A stretch of 64,000 bases of DNA from Candidatus Poribacteria bacterium WGA-3G (GCA_000406005.1 ASZN01000004.1:137948-201947); one strand, 5' to 3'. Shown: positions 24,206-33,944, numbered from the stretch's first letter. Program-made: numbers and translations. Notes: generated by a model from the letters alone, not told the origin.

Positions 24206-27200
24206 TTACTCACCACCACCACCGCCACCGCGGGTAACACCTTCACGTATTTCCAAATTATTTGCCTGCATGTAACTCAAGATTACTTGGACTTGGCTTT
24301 GTGCGTACGTGAGTGCATTGTTAACTTTTGAATCGGCAGGTGGAGTGGTTTCGTATTTCTCCCACAAACGGTTGAAATACTCCAACGCGTCATTGAAGTA
24401 AGCGTCATCGCTATCCGCTAATACCATGTATCCTTCACCGATCTGTACGAGACCGAGGTCGGCATACGTGCTTGTCGGATACGCTTCAATAATTTTCTGG
24501 AACCCTGCGATGGCTGCTTCAATCTGCGTTTTCTGTTCCTCACCCCTTGCGAGTTTCCCTTCGTTTAACAACTTGTCTGCCTGATCGTACTCGTAGTAAG
24601 CCAGCGCGTTGGCAGTATCGTTGAGATAGCCTTGCGCTGTCGATTTCGATTCGGCACCGATGCCGGGGGTATCGATCGCTCTCTGGTAGTGAGATATCGC
24701 CTCTTGATAGAGACGGATACGTTCGGATTCTTCAATCCCTTCCTCTGAACCGGCATTGAAGTACTTGTTACCGATGTTGATAAGGGCATCGGCAGTGTAT
24801 GTGCTTTCTGGATATTCAGCGGCGAGTGCCTCGTTAGCAGCGAACAGCCTGTCGTACCACTGTTGCTCTGCTTCGGCATCGCCTGCTTCTACGGCGGCTT
24901 CGCTGAGCAGCTGCGCACACGTCGAGATCGCGTACAACGATTCAGGCGCGCTCTTATGATTTTTGTTCACTTGGCGGACCTTGTCGTATTCTTCGATGGC
25001 TTTCTCGAATTGCTGGGCGGCGAAATAGGATTCACCGACGTGGTACTGCCAGAACGCTGCGTCGGCGGCGTTCGGATAGCGACGCACCATATCGCGGAAC
25101 ACATCCGCAGAGGCGACAAAGTAACCGACCGCTTTCTCAGACATCTCACCGTCTATACCGACCTGCATCCTCCCAAGCTCAAAATTGGCACCAGCCATGT
25201 AATTGAGCGATGTCTCAACGTTTTTCGTGAGGCTGTCTGACCCTGGGAAGATACCCTTATCAGCGTACGCCACGAATTGCGAGAGAGGTTTGAGGGAATT
25301 GACTAAGTCCGGCGGCAGCTGCGTCGGGTCTTCGGAGTATTTGAACCCTACACCGACAGAATAATAAATTTGACCCGCTTGGAACAGCGAGTTCTGGACG
25401 TACGGAATAACCGTTTCCTTATTTGCTTGTTCAACTGGTGCCGCTATTGCATTGACTTCAAAGAAGGTCGTTGCGGCTTGACGACTCGTTTCAATGTACG
25501 GTTTCGTCGATGCGCCCTCTCCAGAAGGGAAAACCGAGCGCGCTTTATCGGAGTAGAGGAAACCGAGGTTATATTGTGCAGCGGCTTTCTCTGCCACGCT
25601 TGCATTCGGGTTACCCTTCGTCCGAGTCAGTGCCTCCGTCGCTTCGGCGATCGCTTCGTCTAAACGTCCCAATGCGACGTAGAGGGTCGAACGCCGGATA
25701 CCGGCATCAGCGACCATTGAGGCGACGCTCGTATTCGCTGAACCGCTGTATTCGCCGATCAGCGTTTGGAAGACCGCCAGCGCTCTATCAGGCTGTTTCA
25801 GATCGTCTTGATAAATCAGACCCATCCGGTAGTAGGATTGTGCTCTCGTGATCGGATCCGTGACCAATTCGACGGCGTTCTGATAACTCATCAATGCGTC
25901 CTGATGGGCGTTGAGTTGTTCCTCTTGCGCGTATGCCATCGCGAAATAGGAGCGTCCTTTCAGGTCAACATCTTCGGTATTTTCGATGATGTACTGATAC
26001 TCTTGAACAGCCGCGGCGTGGTCGCCGAGCGTGCCGTTGAGTTCAGCGAGCCGTGAGTGTGCTTGGAAGACAAGCGTTTTCCGGGCTTCATCTTCGGTTT
26101 GACCTTCCAACGCCGTGACTTTTCGGAACGCATCCGCCGCGCCTTTCGGGTTCTCCAACCCTAAGAACGCTAACCCGGCAGTGTAATTCGCACTAATCAG
26201 GTTGTCGGCGTCGTTTGTGAGGGTCGCAACTTTTTCAGCGGCACTGATGGTATTCTGCAGACTGAGCTGCTTGCTACCGGCATCCGTCGCAGCTTGCGAA
26301 ATTTGATAGTGACATACCGCTGCTTGGTATTGCGCGTTCGGCGCGAATTCGCTGTTCGGGAACAATTCTACGAAGAGGAGATACTCCGCAAGTGCCTCAT
26401 CGTAGCGTTTCGCACTGTAGTAGGTATGTCCAACCTTCAACTGCGTACGGCTACGCGCGTTTTCCTGTGTACCCGTGTTTTCAACGATCCGTTTCAGAGA
26501 TGCCACGAGCATATCGGTATCGACATCTTCACTCGAATTTTCAATCGCGGTCGCTTTGACGAGTTCGATGTGACCGAGTGTTTTGAGAACCAGCTCGTCG
26601 TCACTTCCGGTGAACTTCGCGTTTGCCTCATCAACGAGTTCGAGGATGAGGGGCCATTTATCCGTTTGGTTCTGCTTCTGTGCAGCATCCCGATAGGCGA
26701 GTGCTAACCCGTAATACGCTTCAACAGCGTTTGGGCTATCGCCGTAGTCAGCGATGACTCGTTTGAAAGCGGTTTCGGAGGATTCCAAAAGTTCCGGTTT
26801 CTCAGATGCCGCTTGGTAGTAACAGAGACCGACGAGGTAGAGTGCATCGTCCGCATATTCACCTGTCGGGTTACCCTCAACCACGGCTTGATACTGGACA
26901 GCCGCTTCCTCGAACCGTTCCTCTGCCCGGAGCAGATCAGCGAGTTTGATTTCCGCTAAGGAGCGGTTATCGGCATCAGCGAGTTTATCTAAAATGGAGT
27001 TGTAATAGCTAATCGCGCCCTCTTTATCGCCTTCTTTGACGTGGCTGTTCGCGATAAGCAGGAGTGCGCGTTCGTAGTATTCACTCGTTTCGGGGATCGA
27101 TGCGTACCGGTCGCGTGCCTGCTGCCAGCTGCCGAGCATCTCGTGTGAGAGCGCTTCGTTCATGACACAGGCTTCCACCTGTGCACCGCGTTCGCTGAAG

Positions 27201-28933
27201 TCATCGTACCGTTCTTCCGCGACGCCGGGGAGGAAGGTATCATCGTTAAACTTAGCGACCGCATCTTGATACGCCGCGACAGACTTCTGGAGATATTCTT
27301 CGTTGAAGCCTTCACCCGGATCGCCTTCTACGTAGCCTTCAGGTTTCGAGGCTTCATAGTAGGAGCGTCCTTCAAAGAATTTACCCATCAGTTTGACGAG
27401 ATGGAACTTCGGTAGATCGCGGTATTCCCACAACTTTGCATATTCTTGGGCGGCTTCGGCGTACTGTTTGAACTCCGTCCGTTTGATGTCTGCGAAGCGG
27501 AGTTGTACCTCAGCAGCGAGGATGTCGAATTCGTTGTCGTTTTTGTTCTTTTCGATGAACTCACGAGCAACTGTTTCGAGTTCTTCCTGCCGTTCGAGAT
27601 CGTTAAGTGCCCAGATGGCGCCGTAGAGCGCGTGCGGTGCGACGGGGTCCTGCGGGAAGTCGTCAATCGTTTTCTGGTACCACTGCAATGAGAGCTCGAG
27701 TGTCGCCGTCCCGATCTCTATATCGCCACTCGTCCGCTGCGCCGTGCCGAGGTTGTAGTACGCCTCCCCGATCCGGTATGAGGAGAACGGGATATAATCC
27801 GTCTCTTCCGGGTGTTCGTTGATAACCCGTTCGTAAGCAACGGTCGCGTCGCTCCAGTTTTCTAAACTGAAGTGGCTATCAGCGATACCGATTTTCGCTT
27901 CCGCAATGAATTCGCTCTCAGGATATTCTGTGAGGAGCAAATTGTAGGAGACGATAGCGTTTTCGTAATCGCCTTGATCGGAATATGTACGCCCGATTTC
28001 CGACTGGATGTCGGCTTGGACGGATCGGTCAGCGGTATTTTGGAGTGCTAACTCGTAGTTCACGCGGGCGTTGTCATAGTCTTTCTGCCGTGCGTAAATC
28101 GCGCCTTGGTCGAAGTACGCCGCTGTAACGAGCTGGCTTTCCGGGAACTGCGTGATGAAGTTGGTATACCGACCGATCGCTTCATCGTCGCGACCGAGTT
28201 GGTTCAAGCTGAAAGCGGCTTTGTACATCGCTTCCGCTTGCAATTCCGGGTAGTTCTTATATTCCTCTGTCGCGATCTTGTCGAATTCTTGATACGCCTG
28301 CTCGTAGTTAGATTCATTGAGGAACGACTGCGCGATAAGGTGCTGCGCATCGTCCTTAAAATCGGAGTTCGGGAACCCGTCGAGCACGGCTTTGAACGCC
28401 TGTCTGGAGTCCTCGTAGTTCTGAAGTTTGTAATTCAGCTGCCCGATGCCGTACCAAGCATTTTCGACGAAAAGGCTGTTCGGGAAGTTTTCGATGAGCT
28501 GCATGAATTTCGGCTCGGCGAGCTCAAATTGTTCTGTCCGGTAGAGGATATGGCCCCAGAGATAGGTTAAACCCTCTTGGTGTTTCGGAACAGTCGCTGT
28601 CGGCGCAACCTTTTCAATGTACGAAATCGCAGTGTCGTAGTGATTGACATCGCCAGACTGTTCAGCGAGACGCGAGTAACTGACTGCGATCCTAAAGTTA
28701 CCGAGCGTTGGGAAGTCCTTGTCAATAACTTCGGTCTTCACACCACGCTTCGTTGATTCTTCGAGAGCCTCGTTATACTTAGCAATCGCACCTTCATAAT
28801 CTGCCTGTCCAAACAGGTCTTCAGCGTCGTTGTAAAGCTGCTCAACCTTTTTGGAGCTACCCATCATGAAGGGAGAAAGGAGGGCAATAATTAAAGCGAG
28901 GCCTCCGATAATTCCCAAAATCCTTGGGTTCAT
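24206..28933 (-). CDS. Giant membrane-anchored TPR protein (1575 aa)
   Basis: GGAGAACATA precedes the ATG. Residues 5-24 form a single membrane anchor (ILGIIGGLALIIALLSPFMM); the rest is made of tetratricopeptide repeats of the YbgF/BamD-like periplasmic type, recognisable by patterns such as YEGAIAKYNEALEE, FPNSLFVENAWYGIGQLNYK and YPESEFIAEAKIGIADS. Dozens of repeats span the whole length, ending in a Gly-rich tail (VTRGGGGGGE). Probably a scaffold on the outer face of the inner membrane for envelope assembly. Long for the type; partner proteins unknown. Confidence 0.9.
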   Translation of the reverse strand: MNPRILGIIGGLALIIALLSPFMMGSSKKVEQLYNDAEDLFGQADYEGAIAKYNEALEESTKRGVKTEVIDKDFPTLGNFRIAVSYSRLAEQSGDVNHYDTAISYIEKVAPTATVPKHQEGLTYLWGHILYRTEQFELAEPKFMQLIENFPNSLFVENAWYGIGQLNYKLQNYEDSRQAFKAVLDGFPNSDFKDDAQHLIAQSFLNESNYEQAYQEFDKIATEEYKNYPELQAEAMYKAAFSLNQLGRDDEAIGRYTNFITQFPESQLVTAAYFDQGAIYARQKDYDNARVNYELALQNTADRSVQADIQSEIGRTYSDQGDYENAIVSYNLLLTEYPESEFIAEAKIGIADSHFSLENWSDATVAYERVINEHPEETDYIPFSSYRIGEAYYNLGTAQRTSGDIEIGTATLELSLQWYQKTIDDFPQDPVAPHALYGAIWALNDLERQEELETVAREFIEKNKNDNEFDILAAEVQLRFADIKRTEFKQYAEAAQEYAKLWEYRDLPKFHLVKLMGKFFEGRSYYEASKPEGYVEGDPGEGFNEEYLQKSVAAYQDAVAKFNDDTFLPGVAEERYDDFSERGAQVEACVMNEALSHEMLGSWQQARDRYASIPETSEYYERALLLIANSHVKEGDKEGAISYYNSILDKLADADNRSLAEIKLADLLRAEERFEEAAVQYQAVVEGNPTGEYADDALYLVGLCYYQAASEKPELLESSETAFKRVIADYGDSPNAVEAYYGLALAYRDAAQKQNQTDKWPLILELVDEANAKFTGSDDELVLKTLGHIELVKATAIENSSEDVDTDMLVASLKRIVENTGTQENARSRTQLKVGHTYYSAKRYDEALAEYLLFVELFPNSEFAPNAQYQAAVCHYQISQAATDAGSKQLSLQNTISAAEKVATLTNDADNLISANYTAGLAFLGLENPKGAADAFRKVTALEGQTEDEARKTLVFQAHSRLAELNGTLGDHAAAVQEYQYIIENTEDVDLKGRSYFAMAYAQEEQLNAHQDALMSYQNAVELVTDPITRAQSYYRMGLIYQDDLKQPDRALAVFQTLIGEYSGSANTSVASMVADAGIRRSTLYVALGRLDEAIAEATEALTRTKGNPNASVAEKAAAQYNLGFLYSDKARSVFPSGEGASTKPYIETSRQAATTFFEVNAIAAPVEQANKETVIPYVQNSLFQAGQIYYSVGVGFKYSEDPTQLPPDLVNSLKPLSQFVAYADKGIFPGSDSLTKNVETSLNYMAGANFELGRMQVGIDGEMSEKAVGYFVASADVFRDMVRRYPNAADAAFWQYHVGESYFAAQQFEKAIEEYDKVRQVNKNHKSAPESLYAISTCAQLLSEAAVEAGDAEAEQQWYDRLFAANEALAAEYPESTYTADALINIGNKYFNAGSEEGIEESERIRLYQEAISHYQRAIDTPGIGAESKSTAQGYLNDTANALAYYEYDQADKLLNEGKLARGEEQKTQIEAAIAGFQKIIEAYPTSTYADLGLVQIGEGYMVLADSDDAYFNDALEYFNRLWEKYETTPPADSKVNNALTYAQSQVQVILSYMQANNLEIREGVTRGGGGGGE

Positions 28934-28989
28934 TATGTTCTCCTTGTTTACATCGGCGAGCCGAAAGCACGCCTACAAAATTAGATATT

Positions 28990-29185
28990 AATTGGTTATT
29001 AGTAGTTATCAGTTATCAGTTATAAGTAGTTATCAGTTATAAGTACGCTGCGCTTTCAGTTATCAGTTATAAGTTAAGAGATTATTTGTAGCGGTTACCA
29101 TTCTTGCTACTGCCAAAAGAGACCTCTTTAACTGAGTACTGAAAGATTTTTCGCAGAAAAATCGTACTGTTAACTGACAACTATC
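28990..29185. repeat. Dense AACTG-type repeat cluster with hairpin
   Basis: Successive TTATCAGTT words, a short GTACGCTGCGCTTTCAG copy near 29043, and in inverse orientation a perfect hairpin GATTTTTC (29146-29153), loop gca, GAAAAATC (29157-29164) flanked by CTGAAA and GTACTG. No coding sequence. Confidence 0.85.
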
Positions 29186-29188
29186 TTG

Positions 29189-30142
29189 CTATAACTCTAT
29201 CAGATCGTATCCGACTTCGACAGACATCATTTCGAGGGGTACGTCTAACAATTTGTGTGAAAATCCTCTGAATTCGCTCCGTTTCCGTTGGTACTGCTGG
29301 CGTGCATGTTGGCTTCTGTTGATACCACGTAGCAGCAGGAGTGCATACCGTCTATCCGTGAGGACATCTCGACCCGTCAGCCGTTCCCGGGTTGCGTCTT
29401 GTACGGGGAATTCAGCATACGTGAGTAATTCGGAATCGATATCTAACGCGACGCTCGGTACCCTATCGGAATCCTTTTTTTCGAGTGTTGTAAAGATATA
29501 ACCATCTCCGACGCGGTCGTTGGTGAATTTCCAGATGTCGGAGCCGGAATCTACAGCCGGTATTTCTGTCGTCCGTTCACTGTTGAGGTTCCGCCGTGTG
29601 TTGATGCTTTGTGATGCCGCATTCTCCTGCGCGACTGCCAACGTTACAGCACTGTCTACGGCGGTAGATGGCGAGTGGACATGTTCGTTCCGATTTTCTA
29701 ACGGAAAATGTGTTAGCAGGAACGGGGTCGCGATTAACATCAGCATTGCTAATGCAAGGACGTAATAAGGTAGTGCGTGTTGTCTAATGGAGATGAATCT
29801 GCTAAGTCGGAAGTAGTCGGTGTATCGGTACACCTCTGTCCGCAGCTGCCAGTCGAAACGCGTTACGGCTGCAGCGAGCCGCTGATGCAAGGCAGTCGGC
29901 GCGCTCTCTTCGATGCGTTGCCGAAGTTGCGTCGAAAATTGGGCGTAGTAGGTGTCCGGTGCTTCCGGTTCGATGTAGAAGTTTTTAAGAAGGTGCTTCG
30001 TCTTTTTCAACTCGGCGACCTCTCGTTTACACGACCCACAAGAATGGATATGTGATGTCACATCGGCGGTCTGCTGTTCGGACAGTGTGCCGTCTATATA
30101 GTCAGATACAAGGCGTTCTATTTTCTGACACTTGGATCTCAT
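29189..30142 (-). CDS. Anti-sigma factor with N-terminal zinc finger
   Basis: 317 residues from the ATG at 30142 (GTGGAG ahead). The zf-HC2-type site is H-x3-C-x2-C in SHIHSCGSCKREV (about residues 30-42), the usual sigma-binding anti-sigma domain. One membrane segment follows near 140-165 (YYVLALAMLMLIATPFLL), then a periplasmic domain of about 150 residues of no known family. It starts 31 bases after the ECF sigma gene and should hold that factor inactive until an envelope signal arrives. Confidence 0.87.
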   Translation of the reverse strand: MRSKCQKIERLVSDYIDGTLSEQQTADVTSHIHSCGSCKREVAELKKTKHLLKNFYIEPEAPDTYYAQFSTQLRQRIEESAPTALHQRLAAAVTRFDWQLRTEVYRYTDYFRLSRFISIRQHALPYYVLALAMLMLIATPFLLTHFPLENRNEHVHSPSTAVDSAVTLAVAQENAASQSINTRRNLNSERTTEIPAVDSGSDIWKFTNDRVGDGYIFTTLEKKDSDRVPSVALDIDSELLTYAEFPVQDATRERLTGRDVLTDRRYALLLLRGINRSQHARQQYQRKRSEFRGFSHKLLDVPLEMMSVEVGYDLIEL

Positions 30143-30173
30143 CGGTTTTCTCCACGAGACTATGTGCTTCCAA

Positions 30174-30758
30174 TTATATCGTTCTGGCATCCATATACGG
30201 CTTGAGCAGTATTCGGAGTTTTTTGCGGGCGTAGTGCAACCGTGAACGGACTGTCCCTTCCGAGCAGTTAAGGATTGACGCGATTTCCGAGTGCGTGAGG
30301 CCCTCAAACTCATGAAGGATAACGACTGTCCGATGTTTAACCGGTAAACTGTTCACCGCTGCTGTGACGTGTTGCCGGAGTTCGGATTTCTCTGCTTGGG
30401 CATGTGGATCGTTCGCAACCTGCGCCTTCTGACGAACGGTTGACTCGTATTCCGCTTCCGTAGAAGTTTCGAGCGTACATTCTCGGTGTCGGTCTCTACG
30501 TTTGACAAAGTTGAGGGCCTCATTCACAGCAATCCGATAGAGCCACGTCTCGAAAGTGGCATCCTTTCGGAAGGTGTGAATTGAGCGGTAGACCTTAATA
30601 AAGGTCTCTTGCATGACATCGTCGGCATCGGCGCGGTTTTTGGTAATCTGCACCGCCAGGCGGTAGACCATCCGTTTGTATCTTTCGATCAACGGTGCCA
30701 ATGCTGTCTCGTCACCTTCACAGAGATCGGCAATGAGTAAGGCTTCCGTTCTATCCAC
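30174..30758 (-). CDS. ECF RNA polymerase sigma factor
   Basis: 194 residues. Region 2 at about 20-90 (RYKRMVYRLAVQITKN, ADDVMQETFIKVYRSI, FETWLYRIAVNEALNF) and region 4 at about 130-185 (LPVKHRTVVILHEFEGLTHSEIASIL, SEGTVRSRLHYARKKL). It lacks region 3, as group 4 sigma factors do. Followed by its presumed anti-sigma gene; the target promoters are not evident in the window. Confidence 0.94.
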   Translation of the reverse strand: MDRTEALLIADLCEGDETALAPLIERYKRMVYRLAVQITKNRADADDVMQETFIKVYRSIHTFRKDATFETWLYRIAVNEALNFVKRRDRHRECTLETSTEAEYESTVRQKAQVANDPHAQAEKSELRQHVTAAVNSLPVKHRTVVILHEFEGLTHSEIASILNCSEGTVRSRLHYARKKLRILLKPYMDARTI

Positions 30759-30879
30759 CGAACTTTACTCCTCAAGGTTTCAGTTTCTAATTTTCTAACT
30801 GACTAATTGGTTAGACAAGATTTTTTTCAAAACCGTTCAAAAAAAAATGGTTTTTATCGTAAATCGAAAAATATATAGA

Positions 30880-31195
30880 CACACCGGTAGGTGCGGTTTC
30901 TAACCGCACCGATCCCAATGTCCAAGATGGCGAGCATTAAGAAACACCCAAGCAAAAACACTCGCGCCTACCTTTTAGATAGATTTTCGATGTATTATAG
31001 CATTAATACGAAAATTGTGTAAATAGAAAAATGGATGGTTAACAGTACTCAGTACGGCGACTGCGTCGCCTTTCAGTTTTCAGTACTCAGTTTTTGGTTC
31101 TGATATTCCTTTATGGTTAATAGTTTTCAGTTAAGAGATACTGTGATTAATCAGGTATCTCTTAAACTGAGTACTGTTAACAGTTAACTGACAAC
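30880..31195. repeat. Non-coding repeat region upstream of the ECF sigma gene
   Basis: Holds a GGTT/AACC palindrome (GGTGCGGTT 30890-30898, AACCGCACC 30902-30910), the AAACACCCAAGCAAAAAC word seen again near 42455 and 42770, and a CAGTAC hairpin GGCGAC (31056-31061), loop tgc, GTCGCC (31065-31070), TTTCAG, followed by AACTG words. No gene seen. Confidence 0.85.
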
Positions 31196-31200
31196 TAATC

Positions 31201-31236
31201 GAAAAAAAAGGCAGCGTATTAGAAATACGCTGCCTT
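31201..31236 (-). terminator. Intrinsic terminator of the Ig-like lipoprotein gene
   Basis: A 13-pair perfect stem (31208-31220 with 31224-31236, including GGCAGCGTATT) and, on the minus strand, a following run of T. It lies 22 bases past the lipoprotein stop. Confidence 0.93.
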
Positions 31237-31257
31237 ATTATCGAAATAGCCTCAAAT

Positions 31258-31914
31258 TTACTCTTTAGCTGCGGTTGTGAAGGTAATTTCGACAGCAAGT
31301 TCGTTACCGGCGCCATCGGAGACAGTACCTTTAATAACATAGGTTGTCTCGTTGCCGATCTCTTTACCTGCGACGAGTTCGAGGGTGCCAGTTGTGCCAT
31401 CAACATTACCGATCCAACCGACGTTGTCGCCAGCTTCGGTCTGCAGGGCGATGTTACCACTGACTTCTTCACTGAAGGTAATTTCGATTCCGCCGTCATT
31501 GATTTCTGCGGGATCAACATCTTCCTCGCCATCTTCAACGGTTCCGCCTGTGACGGTCGGTGCCGTTTCATCTGCGGCAGTGACGTTGTAACTAAGCGTA
31601 TGGCTACCATCACCATTGGTCCAGGTGAGCGTGAGGCTCAAAGCACCTGCTGTGAACGGCCCCGTGATTGTGCGAGATTTACCGGAACCTGCGACGGTCC
31701 CTGGAGTCGCCGTTACCTCACCGGGGTCGTTATCAAAGGTAACAGTGATTGTGCCATTCGCTGCGAGGTCGCCACTCGGTGGTGTCGCACTTGAGAAGGC
31801 AGCTGCTGCGGGTTCATCACCATCACCATCACCATCACCACCACAACCGACTATGAGCGAAAGGGCGAATAGGGCTGCAAATACTAAAGCGAAGGTTCTA
31901 AACAATTTTGCCAT
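31258..31914 (-). CDS. Ig-like surface lipoprotein
   Basis: 218 residues from the ATG at 31914 with AAGGAG ahead. Lipobox SLIVGC at about residues 17-22, then a GDGDGDGDE acidic spacer, a first beta domain with ATPPSGDLAANGTITVTF, and a second Ig-like (SbsA/Big_5-type) domain with PAEINDGGIEITFSEEVSGNI and TYVIKGTVSDGAGNEL. Likely exposed on the outer membrane. The transcript appears to have a leader of about 395 bases with a strong hairpin. Confidence 0.85.
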   Translation of the reverse strand: MAKLFRTFALVFAALFALSLIVGCGGDGDGDGDEPAAAAFSSATPPSGDLAANGTITVTFDNDPGEVTATPGTVAGSGKSRTITGPFTAGALSLTLTWTNGDGSHTLSYNVTAADETAPTVTGGTVEDGEEDVDPAEINDGGIEITFSEEVSGNIALQTEAGDNVGWIGNVDGTTGTLELVAGKEIGNETTYVIKGTVSDGAGNELAVEITFTTAAKE

Positions 31915-31989
31915 TAGAGTTAACTCCTTAAAAAATTGTAGGTTTATCAAAATACACCCTTCGGATTGGGTGCCGTAAAAACTTTCGGT

Positions 31990-32027
31990 TTTCCTAAGGA
32001 CGTTTACAAAATTGCGTCCTTAGGAAA
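31990..32027 (-). promoter_or_regulatory. Strong hairpin in the lipoprotein leader
   Basis: TTTCCTAAGGACG (31990-32002) pairs perfectly with CGTCCTTAGGAAA (32015-32027), loop 12. In transcript orientation it lies about 75 bases before the start codon. No immediate U tract, so it may be an RNA stabiliser or regulatory stem rather than a terminator. Confidence 0.7.
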
Positions 32028-32315
32028 CTTCTGGTCCCGTTTCTGATGTTGAGTATACGTTTCAACACCTGGTGGAACCGACGATTATATTCTCGTTAAG
32101 TTGAGTAACGTAGGGCTATTTCGTTCGTTGTCCTTGACGCAAAGCGTTGAGAGCAAACTAATATGTTGAGAACAAAATTCCGTGAGAGCAGTTAACCCTA
32201 AAAATACAATTCGTAGTGTTAAGTGCCTCAGCCGAAAGTCTGATGTCTAAACGAGTTCCTCAAAGTTTAGCAAAAAATGCAAACTTTGTAAAGGTTAAAA
32301 TACGGATTTTTGCTA

Positions 32316-32344
32316 ATTATACGAGAATTCGTCTCTTTTGTCAA
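32316..32344 (-). promoter_or_regulatory. Consensus promoter, long leader to the lipoprotein
   Basis: Minus strand TTGACA (32339-32344), 17 bases, TATAAT (32316-32321): a perfect match. Expected start near 32309, about 395 bases upstream of the only minus-strand gene it could serve. Confidence 0.8.
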
Positions 32345-32484
32345 GAGAAAACTCATTTTTTCGTATAATTTTACCTTAAATTTAAACGATGTCAAGAAAA
32401 ATAAGGTACACGTTTGTAACAATCAAGTTTAAGGACATTATATAGTATACTAGAAATTAAAAAAAAAAGCAATAAATATTTTAA

Positions 32485-32625
32485 TAGTTGTCAGTTGTCA
32501 GTACGGTTTTTTTTCTAAAAAACCTTTCAGTTAATAGTTGTCAGTTATTAGTACGCTGCGCTTTTGGTTATCAGTTAAGAGGTGCTGGGATTACCGCTCA
32601 TCTCTTAACTGTTAACCGTTAACTG
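32485..32625. repeat. CAGTAC-hairpin repeats downstream of dprA
   Basis: CAGTAC, GGTTTTTT (32505-32512), loop ttct, AAAAAACC (32517-32524), TTTCAG; then AGTACGCTGCGCTTTTGG and TTAACTG words up to the dprA stop. Nothing coding between here and the lipoprotein promoter (32345-32484 is AT-rich). Confidence 0.85.
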
Positions 32626-33579
32626 TTAACTAAGTACTGTTTCAAAGAGTCCTATCTGTTCGGTGGCGGCACTGCTGCTGTATGTTTCGAGGCGTTCGGG
32701 ATGCGTCAACATATCAATGACTTTATCGACTTCCGTGGATGCGAACGGGATGGCACCGGTACGGATCAGCTCGCGGGGCCCTTCGCCTAATGTGTGCTGT
32801 GTCTCCCATCTGCATGTGATAACTTTTCTGCCTTGGCGTTGCGCGTATTGTGCCGTGTGCATGGCACCCCCGGTTTTCGCTGCCTCTATAACGATTGTTG
32901 CCATAGAGAGCCCACTAATGATACGGTTACGCTGGATAAGGTTGCCGGGCGAGGGTGTTGTCGGGAACGGGTGTTCGGAAAATAGGCATCCGTGTTCATA
33001 GATTTTTGTGGCGAGCGAGTTGTTCCGAGCTGGATAAATCGCCGAGAGATCGCTACCGACGATGCCGACAGTTTTACCCATTCCGGCGAGTGCACCGGCG
33101 TGCGCATAAGCATCGACACCCGTAGCGAGTCCACTGACGACAGTAAATCCGGCGAGTGCGAGCTGTGTCGCGAGTGAAAGCGTCAGTTGCATACCTTCGG
33201 CAGTCGGTTCTTTGGTGCCGACGATCGCCACGCACCGTTCACTGAGCTCGGTTAATGTGCCGACGCTGCAGAGGATACCGGGCGCGTCGGGCAGCTCTTT
33301 GAGTTGTGGCGGATAGGCCTCGTCTTCCGGACACATCACCCTGACCTCTTGCGCCTTGAGCGCGTCAAGTCTTTTGCGGAGGGTCTCAAAGTTACCCGCG
33401 ACTGTGAGGATCCGGGAGGCGAGGACCGGGTTGAAAGATGGAAGACGGGCGATTTCTGGCAGTTCTGCCTCGAAGATCGCCTGCGCGCTCCCGAAACGTG
33501 CGATGAGCCGCCGAATGCGGACGCTACCGAGTCCTTCAACGGAGGCGAGTGCTAACCAGTATTCGAGCGGTGTTTTCAT
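32626..33579 (-). CDS. dprA: DNA-processing protein DprA (Smf)
   Basis: 317 residues. N-terminal helical region with LASVEGLGSVRIRRL, then the DprA Rossmann domain: VAIVGTKEPTAEG, VVSGLATGVDAYAHAGAL, TVGIVGSDLSAIYPARN, IQRNRIISGLSMATIVIEA and GGAMHTAQYAQRQGR. It loads RecA on incoming single-stranded DNA during natural transformation. The C-terminal winged helix is short or absent. The reading frame ends inside the AACTG repeat cluster. Confidence 0.95.
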   Translation of the reverse strand: MKTPLEYWLALASVEGLGSVRIRRLIARFGSAQAIFEAELPEIARLPSFNPVLASRILTVAGNFETLRKRLDALKAQEVRVMCPEDEAYPPQLKELPDAPGILCSVGTLTELSERCVAIVGTKEPTAEGMQLTLSLATQLALAGFTVVSGLATGVDAYAHAGALAGMGKTVGIVGSDLSAIYPARNNSLATKIYEHGCLFSEHPFPTTPSPGNLIQRNRIISGLSMATIVIEAAKTGGAMHTAQYAQRQGRKVITCRWETQHTLGEGPRELIRTGAIPFASTEVDKVIDMLTHPERLETYSSSAATEQIGLFETVLS

Positions 33580-33582
33580 AAG

Positions 33583-33720
33583 AGTTGTCAGTATACAGTA
33601 CGATTTTCTTCAAGAAAAAAATCTTTCAGTGGTCCCAGGTCTGGGATTTACAAAGAAACCTTGAATCCTTCAGAAACCTCTTCAGTCGCGTAGCGAAGGT
33701 ATGTTTATAGAAAGCTAAAA
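33583..33720. repeat. Composite repeats upstream of dprA
   Basis: CAGTAC hairpin GATTTTCTT/AAGAAAAAAATC then TTTCAG; CCCAGGTCTGG; AGAAACC words; and CTTCAGTCGCGTAGCGA-AGGTATG, the last also at 42538. No gene. Confidence 0.75.
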
Positions 33721-33760
33721 CTAAATCACCGTGGTTGTCTGCTTATAGAAACTTAATTAA

Positions 33761-33789
33761 AGTATAGCACATATAGCGGCAGATGTCAA
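33761..33789 (-). promoter_or_regulatory. Promoter for dprA
   Basis: Minus strand TTGACA (33784-33789), 17 bases, TATACT (33761-33766). The predicted leader of about 175 bases is largely repeat sequence. Confidence 0.75.
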
Positions 33790-33861
33790 AATGGTTTTAA
33801 GAGTTATCAGTACTCAGTTGTCAGTTATAGTGGATCCCGTAATTATTTGCATACACGGCGG

Positions 33862-33892
33862 GAACCGTAGCGGTTGGGTAACCCAACCCCTA
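33862..33892. repeat. Palindromic repeat GGTTGGGT/ACCCAACC
   Basis: GTAGCGGTTGGGTAACCCAACCCCTACGAG: perfect inner palindrome with partly pairing flanks; related text with a different stem is at 35740-35775. Confidence 0.7.
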
Positions 33893-33944
33893 CGAGCTAT
33901 CGTTTGGGCCCCTAAACCGTACGGATAACTCTTAAAAAAACCAA

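Noticed and set aside
29189..30313. Longer version of the anti-sigma gene starting at 30313
   Set aside because: The extra N-terminus overlaps the sigma factor gene and is Arg/Ser-rich without conservation; the ATG at 30142 has a ribosome site and begins right at the zinc-finger domain.
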